In this document: piece by piece, positions 38,560-47,100 of the stretch | Layout of the letters: every line of letters starts with the position of its first letter | How positions within the stretch are numbered: position 1 is the first letter of the stretch | DNA from: Clostridiales bacterium | GTDB taxonomy: Bacteria > Bacillota > Clostridia > Oscillospirales > Oscillospiraceae | Assembly (NCBI GenBank): GCA_004555205.1 | Contig: SFIY01000010.1 | Coordinates: 1 to 59,767, forward strand | Direction: 5' to 3' | Length of the DNA: 59,767 nt | Program-made: the position numbers and the translations under genes | The notes under the pieces: generated by a model | What the model was told of the DNA's origin: nothing | What the model saw: only the letters and a program-made list of their open reading frames with translations | Databases searched by the model: none

Positions 38560-40845
38560 ATGGACGAGAACAAGGAATATCAGGAACCGCAGGATGTGGT
38601 GTTTCTGTCACCCGATATGCTCAAATGGGCCGACCGGCGTCGCCGCCGCAACGAGGAACACCTGGCAGAATGTGAACGCGCCGCCGCAGAGGGCAATGCC
38701 GACGCGCAGGTACAGATGGGTCTGCGCTATCTTTACGGTACCGACGGCGTCGAGCGCGATAAGGAATCTGCCTTCTACTGGTTCAGCCGGACTGCGCCGG
38801 ACGACCCTGTGGGCCGTTACTGGCTGGCGGTCTGTTACGATGGCGGTATCGGCGTGGAACGCGACCCGATCCGCGCCTCACAACTGTTCCATGAGTCCGC
38901 CGAGATGGACTATCCGCCGGCGCTGTGTGATCTGGGCGTATGCTACGAAAACGGGCAGGGTGTGGAAAAGGACATGGACAAAGCCATCGTCCTTTACCGC
39001 CGCGCCGCAGACGCCGGTTACGCCATGGGTCAGTGCAATTTGGGGGCGCTGCTCTATTTCGGCATCGGCATCGAGCGCGATGCGGCGCAGGCAGCGCACT
39101 TGTTCGCCCTGGCCGCCGAACAGCGCTTGCCCCGCGCGCAATACATGCTGGGTCTGTGCTATGAGTTCGGCAACGGCGTAGAGCAGGATGTAAACAAAGC
39201 TGTCTTACTCTACGAGGAGGCCGCTAAGACGTCGTATCCCGAAGCCGTCTGCGCATTGGGTGTGCTGTATCACGCCGGCAAAGGCGTCAGGCAGGATGAG
39301 GAAAAGGCGGTTTCTCTTTTCCGGCAGGCAGCAGAGGCCGGATTACCCCGTGCGTGGTACTTCTTAGGCCGCTGCTACGATAACGGCTACGGTGTGGCAG
39401 AATCCACCGAGGAGGCCGTAAAATGCTTCCTGACCGCCGCTGAGGGCGGCGTCACTGACGCCCAGTTTCAGATGGGGCTTTGCCATATGTACGGCCACGG
39501 CGTTGAAAAGGACGAGGCCAAGGCCGCCGCGTACTATCAGCAGGCGGCAGAGGCCGGACACAGCCGCGCCATGAGCTGTCTGGGTCTGTGCTATGAAAGC
39601 GGCTGCGGTGTGGAAGAAAACTTAGAGAAGGCGGTCGAGCTTTATCGCCGCAGCGCCGAGCTGGGCAACGCCGAGGGGCAGTGCAATCTGGGCGTCCTCT
39701 ACCGCAGCGGCTGCGGCGTGGCGCAGGATGCCGCCAAAGCGGTGGCGCTGTTCCGTCAGGCGGCGGAACAGGGTTTCCCCCGGGCGCAGTATTTCTTAGG
39801 GCTGTGCTGCCAATGGGGCCACGGCATGGAAAAAGACCTTCCCCGCGCCATACAGCTTTACACCATGGCGGCCGATGGCGGTTATCTGCCGGCCAACCGC
39901 GAGCTGGGTCTGTGCTACGAAAACGGCGTAGGCGTAGAGCAGGATATGGACAAGGCACGCAGCCTGTACGAAATCGGCGCCGAACAAGGCGATACGCAGG
40001 CGCAGTACTACCTTGCCAACCTCTACTATGCCGGCCGGGGTGTGGCGCAGGACTACAGCAAGGCCTATGCGCTGTATGGCAAGGCCGCAGAGGAAGGTCA
40101 TGTGGATGCACAGGTGCAGGCCGGTTTCTGCTGCGAGCGAGGCTTAGGCACCGCGCAGGATTACGACAGGGCCTTTGCCTTTTATGAGCGGGCCGCGGAG
40201 AACGGTGATGCTACCGCCTACAACAATTTGGGCTATCTCTATGAAAAGGGGTTCGGCTGCACACGCAATTTGAAAAAAGCCGTCCGGCTTTACGAAAAGG
40301 CCGCCAATGAGGGCATGGCACTGGCGTGTGTCAATCTGGGTATTCTTTACGAAAACGGGACCGGCGTAAAGAAAAATCTTCGCACCGCCAGACAATGGTA
40401 CGAGAAGGCGGCGCAGAGCGGCAGCGAAAAGGGCCGCGAGGCACTGAATCGGCTGAACAGTCAGGGCAAGGCAGCGCGCGTCATCTGTTATGGACTGGGC
40501 TGCTTTATGGCGGTTTGTACCATACTGATGGGTATGCTGTACTTCGACTCGGAGGGCGGCGGCGATCCCTCCGATCTTCGCGTGCTGATCGTGGGCGCCG
40601 TCATGTCCATAGGCGCTTTCTACGCAGCACACCGTCAAGGCAAACGCACTTTCAGCGACAGGCAGCGCTCCGTTCGCCGCAGGCTGCGCCTGCTGTGCAT
40701 TTTCTTTCTGATTTTGCTTACGGCGCTGTTTCTCCTGTGTTACCTTGACCCTGCGGACGGTCACAACGGCAGCTATCTGTGGCTGGCGCTGTGCAGCGGC
40801 GCCGAGTGTGTCTGGTGCTTCGTGCGCCGTCATCAACTGCAATAA
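38560..40845 (+). CDS. Large Sel1-repeat protein with C-terminal membrane domain (761 aa)
   Basis: Residues about 40-635 are a continuous solenoid of some sixteen Sel1-like (TPR-type, 36-residue) repeats. The repeated words are AQVQMGLRYLYGTDGVERD, LCYENGQGVEKDMDKA, AQYMLGLCYEFGNGVEQD and similar. No signal peptide precedes them. Four hydrophobic helices follow (VICYGLGCFMAVCTILMGML, VLIVGAVMSIGAFYA, LCIFFLILLTALFLLCYL, then YLWLALCSGAECVW), so the repeats most likely face the cytoplasm on a membrane anchor. Sel1 solenoids are scaffolds for protein complexes; the client is unknown. The ATG at 38560 has GGAGG eight bases upstream. Confidence 0.88.
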   Translation: MDENKEYQEPQDVVFLSPDMLKWADRRRRRNEEHLAECERAAAEGNADAQVQMGLRYLYGTDGVERDKESAFYWFSRTAPDDPVGRYWLAVCYDGGIGVERDPIRASQLFHESAEMDYPPALCDLGVCYENGQGVEKDMDKAIVLYRRAADAGYAMGQCNLGALLYFGIGIERDAAQAAHLFALAAEQRLPRAQYMLGLCYEFGNGVEQDVNKAVLLYEEAAKTSYPEAVCALGVLYHAGKGVRQDEEKAVSLFRQAAEAGLPRAWYFLGRCYDNGYGVAESTEEAVKCFLTAAEGGVTDAQFQMGLCHMYGHGVEKDEAKAAAYYQQAAEAGHSRAMSCLGLCYESGCGVEENLEKAVELYRRSAELGNAEGQCNLGVLYRSGCGVAQDAAKAVALFRQAAEQGFPRAQYFLGLCCQWGHGMEKDLPRAIQLYTMAADGGYLPANRELGLCYENGVGVEQDMDKARSLYEIGAEQGDTQAQYYLANLYYAGRGVAQDYSKAYALYGKAAEEGHVDAQVQAGFCCERGLGTAQDYDRAFAFYERAAENGDATAYNNLGYLYEKGFGCTRNLKKAVRLYEKAANEGMALACVNLGILYENGTGVKKNLRTARQWYEKAAQSGSEKGREALNRLNSQGKAARVICYGLGCFMAVCTILMGMLYFDSEGGGDPSDLRVLIVGAVMSIGAFYAAHRQGKRTFSDRQRSVRRRLRLLCIFFLILLTALFLLCYLDPADGHNGSYLWLALCSGAECVWCFVRRHQLQ

Positions 40846-40853
40846 AATACCAT

Positions 40854-40885
40854 AAAAAGGTGTGGCTTGCGCCACACCTTTTTAT
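40854..40885. terminator. Bidirectional terminator
   Basis: AAAAAGGTGTGGC and GCCACACCTTTTT around TTGC, with T-tracts both ways, between the converging Sel1 and HtrA genes. Confidence 0.92.
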
Positions 40886-40900
40886 TTTAGCTGCTGTATT

Positions 40901-42283
40901 TTAGTTGCCGCGATTGCCAAAGAAGTAATTGTAGAAATCCTGCCAGCCCTCCGGCATTTGGCCGTAAGGATACCGGCCGTCTTGCGGCGTCTGCTGCTGA
41001 TCCTCCTCCGTACCGGTGGTCTCCGGCTGCTCGTCAAAGGTCAGCTCCGTGGTGATATACTCACCGTCGCGGAACACGGTCAGCGTTACGGTATCGCCCG
41101 CCTTGTGTCCCTTTTTCGCCGCGGACAAATCCTCCATGGAGGTCACCGCCTTGTCGTCCACCTTGGTGATCACATCGCCCAGCCGCAGTCCGGCCTTATC
41201 GCCTGCGCCGCCCTCGATGGCGGAATAGACAAATACGCCCTCTTTAATGTCGATCTGATACTGCGCCGCCATCTCCTCGGTCATGGTGCCGGCTCTGATC
41301 GCCAGATAGGCCTTGTTGGTCACCTGACCGTTCTCCATAATGTCGGTGATGATCGCCTGCACATCACTGATGGGAATGGCAAAGCCCAACCCCTCCACCA
41401 TGGTGTTGGAATAGCTGGAATATTTGGCGGACACAATGCCCACCACCTCGCCGTAGAGGTTCATCAGCGGACCGCCGGAGTTGCCCGGATTGATGGAGGC
41501 GTCCACCTGGATCATATTGAACGGTGTGCCGTCCACATTGATGGCACGGTCACAGCAGGAGACAATGCCCTGGCTCATGGAGAAGGTCAATTCGCCCAAG
41601 GGATTGCCGATGGCCAGCACGGTATCGCCTACGTTGACATCGGCGCTGTTGCCCATGGTCACCGGCGTCAGACTGTTGGCATTGACCTTCAGCACGGCCA
41701 CATCGTAATCGCTGTCGCCGCCCACCAGCGTGGCAGGATAGGTGTCGCCGTTATACAGCGTCACGGAAATGGACGATGCACCGGACACCACATGCTGATT
41801 GGTGACAATGTAGCCGTCGGCGGTAATGACAAAGCCGCTGCCGGAGCTGGCCGACTCCACCTTCTGGCCAAAGATGTTGGTGGAGGTGGCGGAACAGTTG
41901 ATGGACGCCACGCTGTTGGCGGTGGCGGCATAGACCTCCGCCGGCGTCATGAGCGTCTGGCCGTCCACTTTTTTGATGGATACGGTGGTGGCAGGGCGTG
42001 TGCTCTCCTGTATGGTGCTGTGGCCGCGGCCTGCGTTCTTTGCCAGCATGGCTCCGCCAAAGCCGCACAGGCCGCCCAAAAGTGCGCAGGCAAGAATCAC
42101 CGCGGTGATCTGCGTGCTCTTCTTCCGCCAAAAGCCGCTCTTGCGCTTCTTGGGCGGCTCATACTCCGGCCGGCAGCCGGTGTCGTAAACCGGCGGCGCC
42201 GGACGGTAGTCATCCTGCGGCTTAGGCTCCTCGCGGTAGTTGTAATGATACATATTGTTTTCGTTGTTGTACTCGTGATCCAT
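40901..42283 (-). CDS. HtrA/DegP-like membrane-anchored serine protease (460 aa)
   Basis: Cytosolic Pro/Tyr-rich residues 1-54 are followed by one transmembrane helix (ITAVILACALLGGLCGFGGA), a trypsin-like domain and a PDZ domain. The triad is His in IVTNQHVVSGA, Asp in DSDYDVAVLKV and Ser in NPGNSGGPLMNLYGEVV. The PDZ part contains GDKAGLRLGDVITKVDDKAV. It degrades or refolds damaged exported proteins. The C-terminal tail is Gln/Pro/Tyr-rich and ends NYFFGNRGN. I start at ATG 42283, which has GGAGG upstream; the frame extends 18 codons further without a ribosome site. Confidence 0.94.
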   Translation of the reverse strand: MDHEYNNENNMYHYNYREEPKPQDDYRPAPPVYDTGCRPEYEPPKKRKSGFWRKKSTQITAVILACALLGGLCGFGGAMLAKNAGRGHSTIQESTRPATTVSIKKVDGQTLMTPAEVYAATANSVASINCSATSTNIFGQKVESASSGSGFVITADGYIVTNQHVVSGASSISVTLYNGDTYPATLVGGDSDYDVAVLKVNANSLTPVTMGNSADVNVGDTVLAIGNPLGELTFSMSQGIVSCCDRAINVDGTPFNMIQVDASINPGNSGGPLMNLYGEVVGIVSAKYSSYSNTMVEGLGFAIPISDVQAIITDIMENGQVTNKAYLAIRAGTMTEEMAAQYQIDIKEGVFVYSAIEGGAGDKAGLRLGDVITKVDDKAVTSMEDLSAAKKGHKAGDTVTLTVFRDGEYITTELTFDEQPETTGTEEDQQQTPQDGRYPYGQMPEGWQDFYNYFFGNRGN

Positions 42284-42321
42284 GAAAACGGCCTCCTGTC
42301 TGAAATCTCTGCACTTAGCGC

Positions 42322-42350
42322 TTGTGAACAATCGCAAATTGTGATATGAT
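42322..42350 (+). promoter_or_regulatory. Possible promoter of the FAD oxidoreductase gene
   Basis: TTGTGA (42322-42327), 17 bp, TATGAT (42345-42350), with a leader of about 105 bases. Confidence 0.6.
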
Positions 42351-42460
42351 GGGCAAAATGTTTTTACTTTCTTTCTATCATTATATGATAAGCAGAAATC
42401 TTAATTCAAACTTTAAATTTTCCATGTAAATTTTAACTTTTTGAAAACGAGGTGATTTTT

Positions 42461-44047
42461 TTGCTGCGAGTGGACGGATTGAAGCTGCGCCCCGGCGACG
42501 ACGAGGCACTGCTCCGGCAAAAAGCCGCCGAAATTTTGCGTGTGAGCGCCGGGCAGATCCTTGCGCTTCGCATTTTGCGCCGATCCGTTGACGCACGCGA
42601 GGAGCTGCATCTGGTCTATGCCGTGGCTGTCACCCTGTCGCAGGAGGACAGCGTATACAAACGCTGTCGGGACAAGCGGGTCTCCCGTTATGCGCCAGAG
42701 CGCTATTCCCTGCCCAAGCCCGTTGTCCCGCCGTCCACGCCGCCTATCGTGGTGGGCGCAGGCCCTGCCGGATTATTTGCCGCCCTGGTGCTGGCCCGCT
42801 GCGGCGCTCGGCCCATCCTGCTCGAGCGCGGCCGATGCGTAGAGCAGCGCCGACAGGATGTGGAGCGGTTCTGGAGCGGCGGAGTGCTGAATCTTGAGTC
42901 CAATGTGCAGTTCGGCGAAGGCGGCGCCGGTGCGTTTTCCGACGGCAAGCTGAACACCGGCACAAAGAATCTGCGCCATCGCTTTATTTTAGAGGAGCTG
43001 GTGCGCTGCGGCGCGCCGGACACCATCCTCTACGACGCCAAGCCCCATGTGGGCACGGATATGCTGCACATCGCGCTGAAAAATCTGCGCGCCGAGCTGT
43101 TGGCGCTGGGCACTGACATCCGCTTCGGCCACCGCCTGACGGCTATCGGCGTGCAGGACGGGGCGCTGCGGCAGATCACCGTGCGCACGGATGAGGGCCT
43201 ATATGAATTACCCGCCCGTCAACTGGTCATTGCGCCGGGTCACAGCGCCCGCGATACCTTTGCCATGCTCTATCAGGCAGGCGTCACCATGGAGCAGAAG
43301 CCCTTCGCCGTGGGCGTGCGCATTGAGCACCGACAGTGTGATATGGATGCCGCCCAATATAAGCAGTACGCCTCCCATCCGGGATTGCCTGCCGCCACCT
43401 ATAAGCTCTCCTGTCATCTGCCCAACGGACGCAGCGCTTTTTCCTTCTGCGTCTGCCCCGGCGGTCAGGTGGTGGCCGCTGCCTCGGAGGCAGGCCGCGT
43501 AGTCACCAACGGCATGAGCGAATACGCCCGCGACCGGGAAAACATCAACGGCGCGCTGCTGGTCAATGTCACGCCCGAGGATTTCGGCAGCGACCACCCC
43601 CTGGCAGGTATCGCCTTTCAGCGCGCTCTGGAGGAACGCGCCTACGCACTGGGCGGCAGCACCTATGCCGCGCCCTGTCAGCGGGCAGAGGACTTTTTGG
43701 CCCACCGTCCGTCTGTATCATGCGGCAAGGTGCAGCCCAGCTATCGGCCCCGTGTGGTCTATACCGACCTGCACGCATGTCTGCCGTCCTTCGTGGCGGA
43801 AACCATAGAACTGGCCCTGCCGCTGCTGGATCGGAAAATCCACGGCTATGCCCACGGCGATGCGCTGCTGACGGCCGTGGAGTCCCGCTCCTCTTCCCCG
43901 GTACGCATCCTGCGCGGTGCGGACGGTCAGTGCAATGTTGCCGGACTTTACCCCTGCGGCGAGGGCGCCGGCTACGCAGGCGGTATCCTGTCTGCCGCGG
44001 CAGACGGTATGCGCTGCGCCGAACAGCTTTTAGAAAAATTCAGATAA
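42461..44047 (+). CDS. FAD-dependent oxidoreductase, COG2509 type (528 aa)
   Basis: An uncharacterised FAD-dependent dehydrogenase family. A 75-residue N-terminal domain (LKLRPGDDEALLRQKAAEIL) precedes the Rossmann motif PIVVGAGPAGLFAALVLARCG. LESNVQFGEGGAGAFSDGKLNTG is a family hallmark, and the C-terminal FAD loop is GLYPCGEGAGYAGGILSAAADG. The real substrate is unknown; it has been proposed to be a flavin-linked reductase. The TTG at 42461 is the likely start because GAGGTG lies seven bases upstream, which excludes the GTG at 42452 that is part of the ribosome site. The dehydrogenase gene follows 15 bases later. Confidence 0.9.
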   Translation: MLRVDGLKLRPGDDEALLRQKAAEILRVSAGQILALRILRRSVDAREELHLVYAVAVTLSQEDSVYKRCRDKRVSRYAPERYSLPKPVVPPSTPPIVVGAGPAGLFAALVLARCGARPILLERGRCVEQRRQDVERFWSGGVLNLESNVQFGEGGAGAFSDGKLNTGTKNLRHRFILEELVRCGAPDTILYDAKPHVGTDMLHIALKNLRAELLALGTDIRFGHRLTAIGVQDGALRQITVRTDEGLYELPARQLVIAPGHSARDTFAMLYQAGVTMEQKPFAVGVRIEHRQCDMDAAQYKQYASHPGLPAATYKLSCHLPNGRSAFSFCVCPGGQVVAAASEAGRVVTNGMSEYARDRENINGALLVNVTPEDFGSDHPLAGIAFQRALEERAYALGGSTYAAPCQRAEDFLAHRPSVSCGKVQPSYRPRVVYTDLHACLPSFVAETIELALPLLDRKIHGYAHGDALLTAVESRSSSPVRILRGADGQCNVAGLYPCGEGAGYAGGILSAAADGMRCAEQLLEKFR

Positions 44048-44062
44048 ATGAGGTGTGAAATT

Positions 44063-45028
44063 ATGCGTAAAATTGCTGCCATGGAGGACTTTTTCTCCGA
44101 CGAGCACCGCCGTCAGATCGAAGAAACGGCAAAAAAAGTCGGCTTCACCGTGGACTTTTATCCCCGCGACACCCTGACCCCCGGCCGTGAAACGGAGTAC
44201 GAGGTCTTTTACGGCTTCCCGCCTATGGATTTGCTGAAAAAGGCGGAAAACCTGAAATGGTACTGCTGCAGCTTTGCCGGTGTGGACAGGTTCCTGTCCG
44301 ACGACATTTATCCCCACCCCGATGTGATGCTGACCAATTCCTCCGGCGCTTACGGCATCACCATCTCCGAGCATATCATCATGGTCACCCTGATGCTGCT
44401 GCGCGGCATGCCGGAATTTACCGAGAGTGTCCGCCACCGCCGGTGGCATGACCCTATCCCCATGCGTTCCATCTGCGGCAGCACGATTACCGTGCTGGGC
44501 GCCGGTGACATCGGCACCCACTTTGCCCGCCGCGCCAAAGCCATGGGCGCCAAGCTGATCCGCGGTGTGCGGCGCACGGCCAAGGCCGGTGATCCCTGCT
44601 ACGACGAGATGTATACCTTCGACCGCCTGGACGAAATCCTGCCCAAGACGGAGATTCTGGTCATGGCGCTGCCCTCTACGCCCGACACCGTCGGTATTCT
44701 CAGCCGTGAGCGCATTGCCCTGCTGCCCAAGGAGGCCATTGTGGTCAATGTGGGACGCGGTACAGCCATCGATCAGGAGGCGCTGATCGAGGCGCTGAAC
44801 AACGAGCGCATTGCCGGCGCCGCGCTGGATGTGATGGTGCCTGAACCGCTGCCCGAGGATCACCCCCTGTGGGATGCCAAAAACCTCCTTATCACGCCGC
44901 ACATCTCCGGCAATATGTCCCTGGGCATTACGCGGGATCTGGATGTGGCCATGTTCTGCGAGGATTTGGAGAACTACGCCGCCGGCCGACCCCTGAAGCG
45001 CCTTGTCAACCGCAAGATCGGCTATTGA
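44063..45028 (+). CDS. D-2-hydroxyacid dehydrogenase (NAD-dependent, 321 aa)
   Basis: It reduces a 2-keto acid to the D-hydroxy acid or the reverse. The catalytic fold is split around a Rossmann domain with ITVLGAGDIGTHFARRAKAMG; the Asp that would follow the second strand is replaced by GVRRT, so NADP rather than NAD is possible. Catalytic Arg is in VVNVGRGTAID, Glu in VMVPEPLPEDHPLW and His in NLLITPHISGN. The ATG at 44063 with GAGGTG seven bases upstream is preferred to ATG 44048, which overlaps the ribosome site. It is probably co-transcribed with the FAD oxidoreductase. Confidence 0.92.
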   Translation: MRKIAAMEDFFSDEHRRQIEETAKKVGFTVDFYPRDTLTPGRETEYEVFYGFPPMDLLKKAENLKWYCCSFAGVDRFLSDDIYPHPDVMLTNSSGAYGITISEHIIMVTLMLLRGMPEFTESVRHRRWHDPIPMRSICGSTITVLGAGDIGTHFARRAKAMGAKLIRGVRRTAKAGDPCYDEMYTFDRLDEILPKTEILVMALPSTPDTVGILSRERIALLPKEAIVVNVGRGTAIDQEALIEALNNERIAGAALDVMVPEPLPEDHPLWDAKNLLITPHISGNMSLGITRDLDVAMFCEDLENYAAGRPLKRLVNRKIGY

Positions 45029-45033
45029 GCAGT

Positions 45034-45074
45034 AAAAAAATGCTCCCCGTTTCGCCGGGTGTCCGTAAAACAGT
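45034..45074 (+). repeat. Left copy of a 40-bp inverted repeat
   Basis: AAAAAATGCTCCCC, a variable 7 to 10 bases, then GGGTGTCCGTAAAACAGT. It starts six bases after the dehydrogenase stop and runs into that gene's terminator. Its inverted partner is at 46131-46173. Confidence 0.8.
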
Positions 45075-45076
45075 TA

Positions 45077-45110
45077 AACCGATCTGTGAATGTTCACAGG
45101 TCGGTTTTTT
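45077..45110 (+). terminator. Terminator of the dehydrogenase gene
   Basis: AACCGATCTGTGAA (45077-45090) pairs with TTCACAGGTCGGTT (45093-45106), then TTTT. Confidence 0.9.
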
Positions 45111-45135
45111 ATATGTTGCACTGGTGCGGCAGCAC

Positions 45136-45592
45136 CCAAGGCTCCCTTGTGTAAAGGGAGCTGTCAGCGAAGCTGACTGAGGGATTGCTTTACCACGGAA
45201 TCGATATACTCACAAACGCCGCAAAAATTTCTGCTGACTTCATTGTTTGGGATACGAATAACCGTAAGACCATAAGCCTCCAGAAAAGCAGTACGCTCCC
45301 CATCTTTTTTCATATTCCCATCCTCGTAGTGCTGGGAACCATCCAGCTCAATGACCAGTTTTGCGTCCGCACTGTAAAAATCTGCAATGTATTTCCCCAG
45401 CACTTTCTGCCTGGAAAAGCGAACAGGATAGGAACGCAAAAAGTCATACCAAAGATGCCGTTCTTCTTTTGTCATTTCTTTTCGCAGTTGCTTTGCCAAT
45501 GGTACCAACTGCTTATTGTGTTTTGGCTGCATGACAATCCCTCCGTCACGGCCTACGCCGTGCCACCTCCCTTTACACAAGGGAGGCTTTGG
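45136..45592 (-). mobile_element. MITE-like repeat element carrying a DUF559 gene
   Basis: The ends are inverted copies of one repeat, 45136-45187 (+) and 45592-45535 (-). Both read CCAAGGCTCCCTTGTGTAAA (right end CCAAAGCC...) then GGGAG, a short internal palindrome (TCAGCGAAGCTGA on the left, GGCACGGCGTAGGCCGTG on the right), and GAGGGATTG. The core is the DUF559 gene. The right repeat supplies its ribosome site (GGAGGGATTGTC) and the left repeat supplies its last codons and stop. Repeats of this type are, in my recollection, numerous in Oscillospiraceae genomes. This copy looks like the autonomous or coding version. Confidence 0.7.
45164..45532 (-). CDS. DUF559 (VSR-like) endonuclease-fold protein (122 aa)
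   Basis: A DUF559 domain related to very-short-patch-repair endonucleases. It starts KQLRKEMTKEERHLWYDFL, then VRFSRQKVLGKYIADFYS (His/Gln and Asp positions of the PD-(D/E)xK core), LVIELDGSQHYE (Glu and Asp-Gly-Ser-Gln-His) and a C-terminal strand GLTVIRIPNNEV. The catalytic set looks complete. ATG 45532 has GGAGGG upstream, inside the right repeat. The last eight residues (KQSLSQLR) and the stop are encoded by the left repeat, so gene and repeat are structurally fused. It may act on the repeat's own DNA, as RAYT proteins act on REPs; that is inference. Confidence 0.85.
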   Translation of the reverse strand: MQPKHNKQLVPLAKQLRKEMTKEERHLWYDFLRSYPVRFSRQKVLGKYIADFYSADAKLVIELDGSQHYEDGNMKKDGERTAFLEAYGLTVIRIPNNEVSRNFCGVCEYIDSVVKQSLSQLR

Positions 45593-45694
45593 TGCGTCGC
45601 AAAATTTTACACCGCACAATACATCCAGCCGGGATGTATAGAAGTGCGCCCTTTCATTCCGAAAGGATTTTGTAGCATCCCTACAAATGGGAAT

Positions 45695-45997
45695 TTATCT
45701 CTGCGTGTCTTTGATTTTAGCATTATACTTTTTTTCAACTACTATTGTGAAAATAAGCGATGGCAACATACAAAAGCACATCAATACAAACATACTCCTT
45801 GTATTGTAGCCTGCCTCATATAGTCTTGAAAAAATAAGACATGGGATTCCAAGCATCAACCATGATATACCAAGACATCTAATATACTTCTTTGTCCAAT
45901 CGTATCCCTTGTATTTATTGTTTATGCGTTGCCACCCTAATAATCCAGCAAGGCCATAGAGCGTCCAAAATATACCTAAATATAGCAAGACGTTCAT
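45695..45997 (-). CDS. Small three-helix membrane protein (100 aa)
   Basis: Three hydrophobic segments (VLLYLGIFWTLYGLAGLLGW, IRCLGISWLMLGIPCLIFSR, MFVLMCFCMLPSLIFTIVVE) connected by basic loops. The gene is AT-richer than its neighbours. RBS GGAGGGAGAG precedes ATG 45997. I do not recognise the family; it resembles the DUF3784-type small membrane proteins in size and layout. It lies within the interval between the two 40-bp inverted repeats and is probably cargo. Confidence 0.55.
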   Translation of the reverse strand: MNVLLYLGIFWTLYGLAGLLGWQRINNKYKGYDWTKKYIRCLGISWLMLGIPCLIFSRLYEAGYNTRSMFVLMCFCMLPSLIFTIVVEKKYNAKIKDTQR

Positions 45998-46087
45998 GTA
46001 TCTGCTCTCCCTCCAAATTCCGATTTATCTCACTCTTTTGTAGATAAAGTATATCAGTAAAATATGAAGAAGTCTACCATCCGCACA

Positions 46088-46124
46088 GAGAAACGCCCAA
46101 AGAAGTTTAGACTTCTTCGGGCGT
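46088..46124 (-). terminator. Terminator of the sufC-sufB-like operon
   Basis: ACGCCC-AAGAAGT pairs with ACTTCTT-GGGCGT around TTAG with one mismatch; TTTCTCT follows on the minus strand. Confidence 0.75.
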
Positions 46125-46130
46125 ACTCAA

Positions 46131-46173
46131 TACTGTTTTACGGACACCCGCCCGTTTTGGGGAGCATTTTTTC
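46131..46173 (-). repeat. Right copy of the 40-bp inverted repeat
   Basis: Read on the minus strand it begins directly after the SufB-like gene stop, as AAAAAATGCTCCCC, a variable centre, then GGGTGTCCGTAAAACAGT, matching 45034-45074 on the plus strand. Confidence 0.8.
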
Positions 46174-47100
46174 TTATGCCAAAAAGCCCTTGAGGATGGT
46201 CTCCTCCGCTTCTTCGTGGGTCAGGCCCAGTGTTTCCAGCTTCAAAAGCTGGTCGCCGGCGATCTTGCCGATGGCGGCCTCATGAATCAACTGTGCATCG
46301 GGGCACAGCGCCTCAATGGCGGGAATGGACTTGATGCGCGCCTCGCCCATGATAATGGAGTCGCACTGCACATGGCCGAAGCACTCGGCGTTGCCCACCA
46401 TGCGGGGATAGAACACCTGCTCGGACGCATCCTGCGCCACGGAGCGGGAAATCACCCGACCCCTGGCGTCCTTACCGTTCAGCCGGATCTCCATATCGCT
46501 CTCGGCGATCTGCTTGCCATGGGTCAGCAGGCGCTCGGTGACCACCACCTCGCTGCCTGCTTCGCAGACGAACTTGGTAAAGCGCTTGGTGGAGTCAATG
46601 CCGCGGATCTGCACCGTATCCATCTGCATGGTGCTGCCCTCGCCCAGATACACGATGGTCTGGGGATTCATCACATTCTTGCCGGTCTCGCCGTCGGTTA
46701 CCTCGCCGTAATGCTTTTCGGCGTAGTGCACGCGGGAGTTTTTGCCGATATAGAACGTATGCACGCCGTCATGGCGGCTCTCATCACAGCCGGAGTTGTG
46801 GATGCCGCAGCCGGCAATGATCTCCACATCGCAGTTATCGCCTACAAAAAAGTCGTTGTAGACCATTTCGGAAAGGCCGCTCTTGCTGATGATGACGGGA
46901 ATGTGGCAAACCTCGTCTTTGGTGCCGTCCTTGATGCGGATGTCAATACCGGGTTTGTCGGTCTTGGGCGTGATCTCGATATGCTCCGTGGACTGCCGTG
47001 CTTCGCAGCCGCTGTCCTTACGAATATTAAATGCGCCCACCGGCTTGCCGGTCAAATCAGCGATCTTTTCCAACAGCTTGGCGTCAATGTCGGTAATCAT
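46174..47100 (-). CDS. SufB/SufD-family Fe-S assembly protein, short form (308 aa)
   Basis: The protein is essentially the SufBD beta-helix core: PGIDIRIKDGTKDEVCHIPVI, VGDNCDVEIIAGCGIHNSG, GEGSTMQMDTVQIRG, SVAQDASEQVFYPRMVGNAE, GEARIKSIPAIEALCPDAQLIHEAAIGKI. It lacks the long N-terminal part of full SufB (about 470 residues) and pairs with only SufC. That makes it the minimal SufCB (SmsCB-like) arrangement of archaea and anaerobes, thought to build or hold Fe-S clusters. ATG 47100 overlaps the SufC stop by one base (TGATG), so the two are coupled. No sufS or sufU is present in the window. Confidence 0.9.
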   Translation of the reverse strand: MITDIDAKLLEKIADLTGKPVGAFNIRKDSGCEARQSTEHIEITPKTDKPGIDIRIKDGTKDEVCHIPVIISKSGLSEMVYNDFFVGDNCDVEIIAGCGIHNSGCDESRHDGVHTFYIGKNSRVHYAEKHYGEVTDGETGKNVMNPQTIVYLGEGSTMQMDTVQIRGIDSTKRFTKFVCEAGSEVVVTERLLTHGKQIAESDMEIRLNGKDARGRVISRSVAQDASEQVFYPRMVGNAECFGHVQCDSIIMGEARIKSIPAIEALCPDAQLIHEAAIGKIAGDQLLKLETLGLTHEEAEETILKGFLA

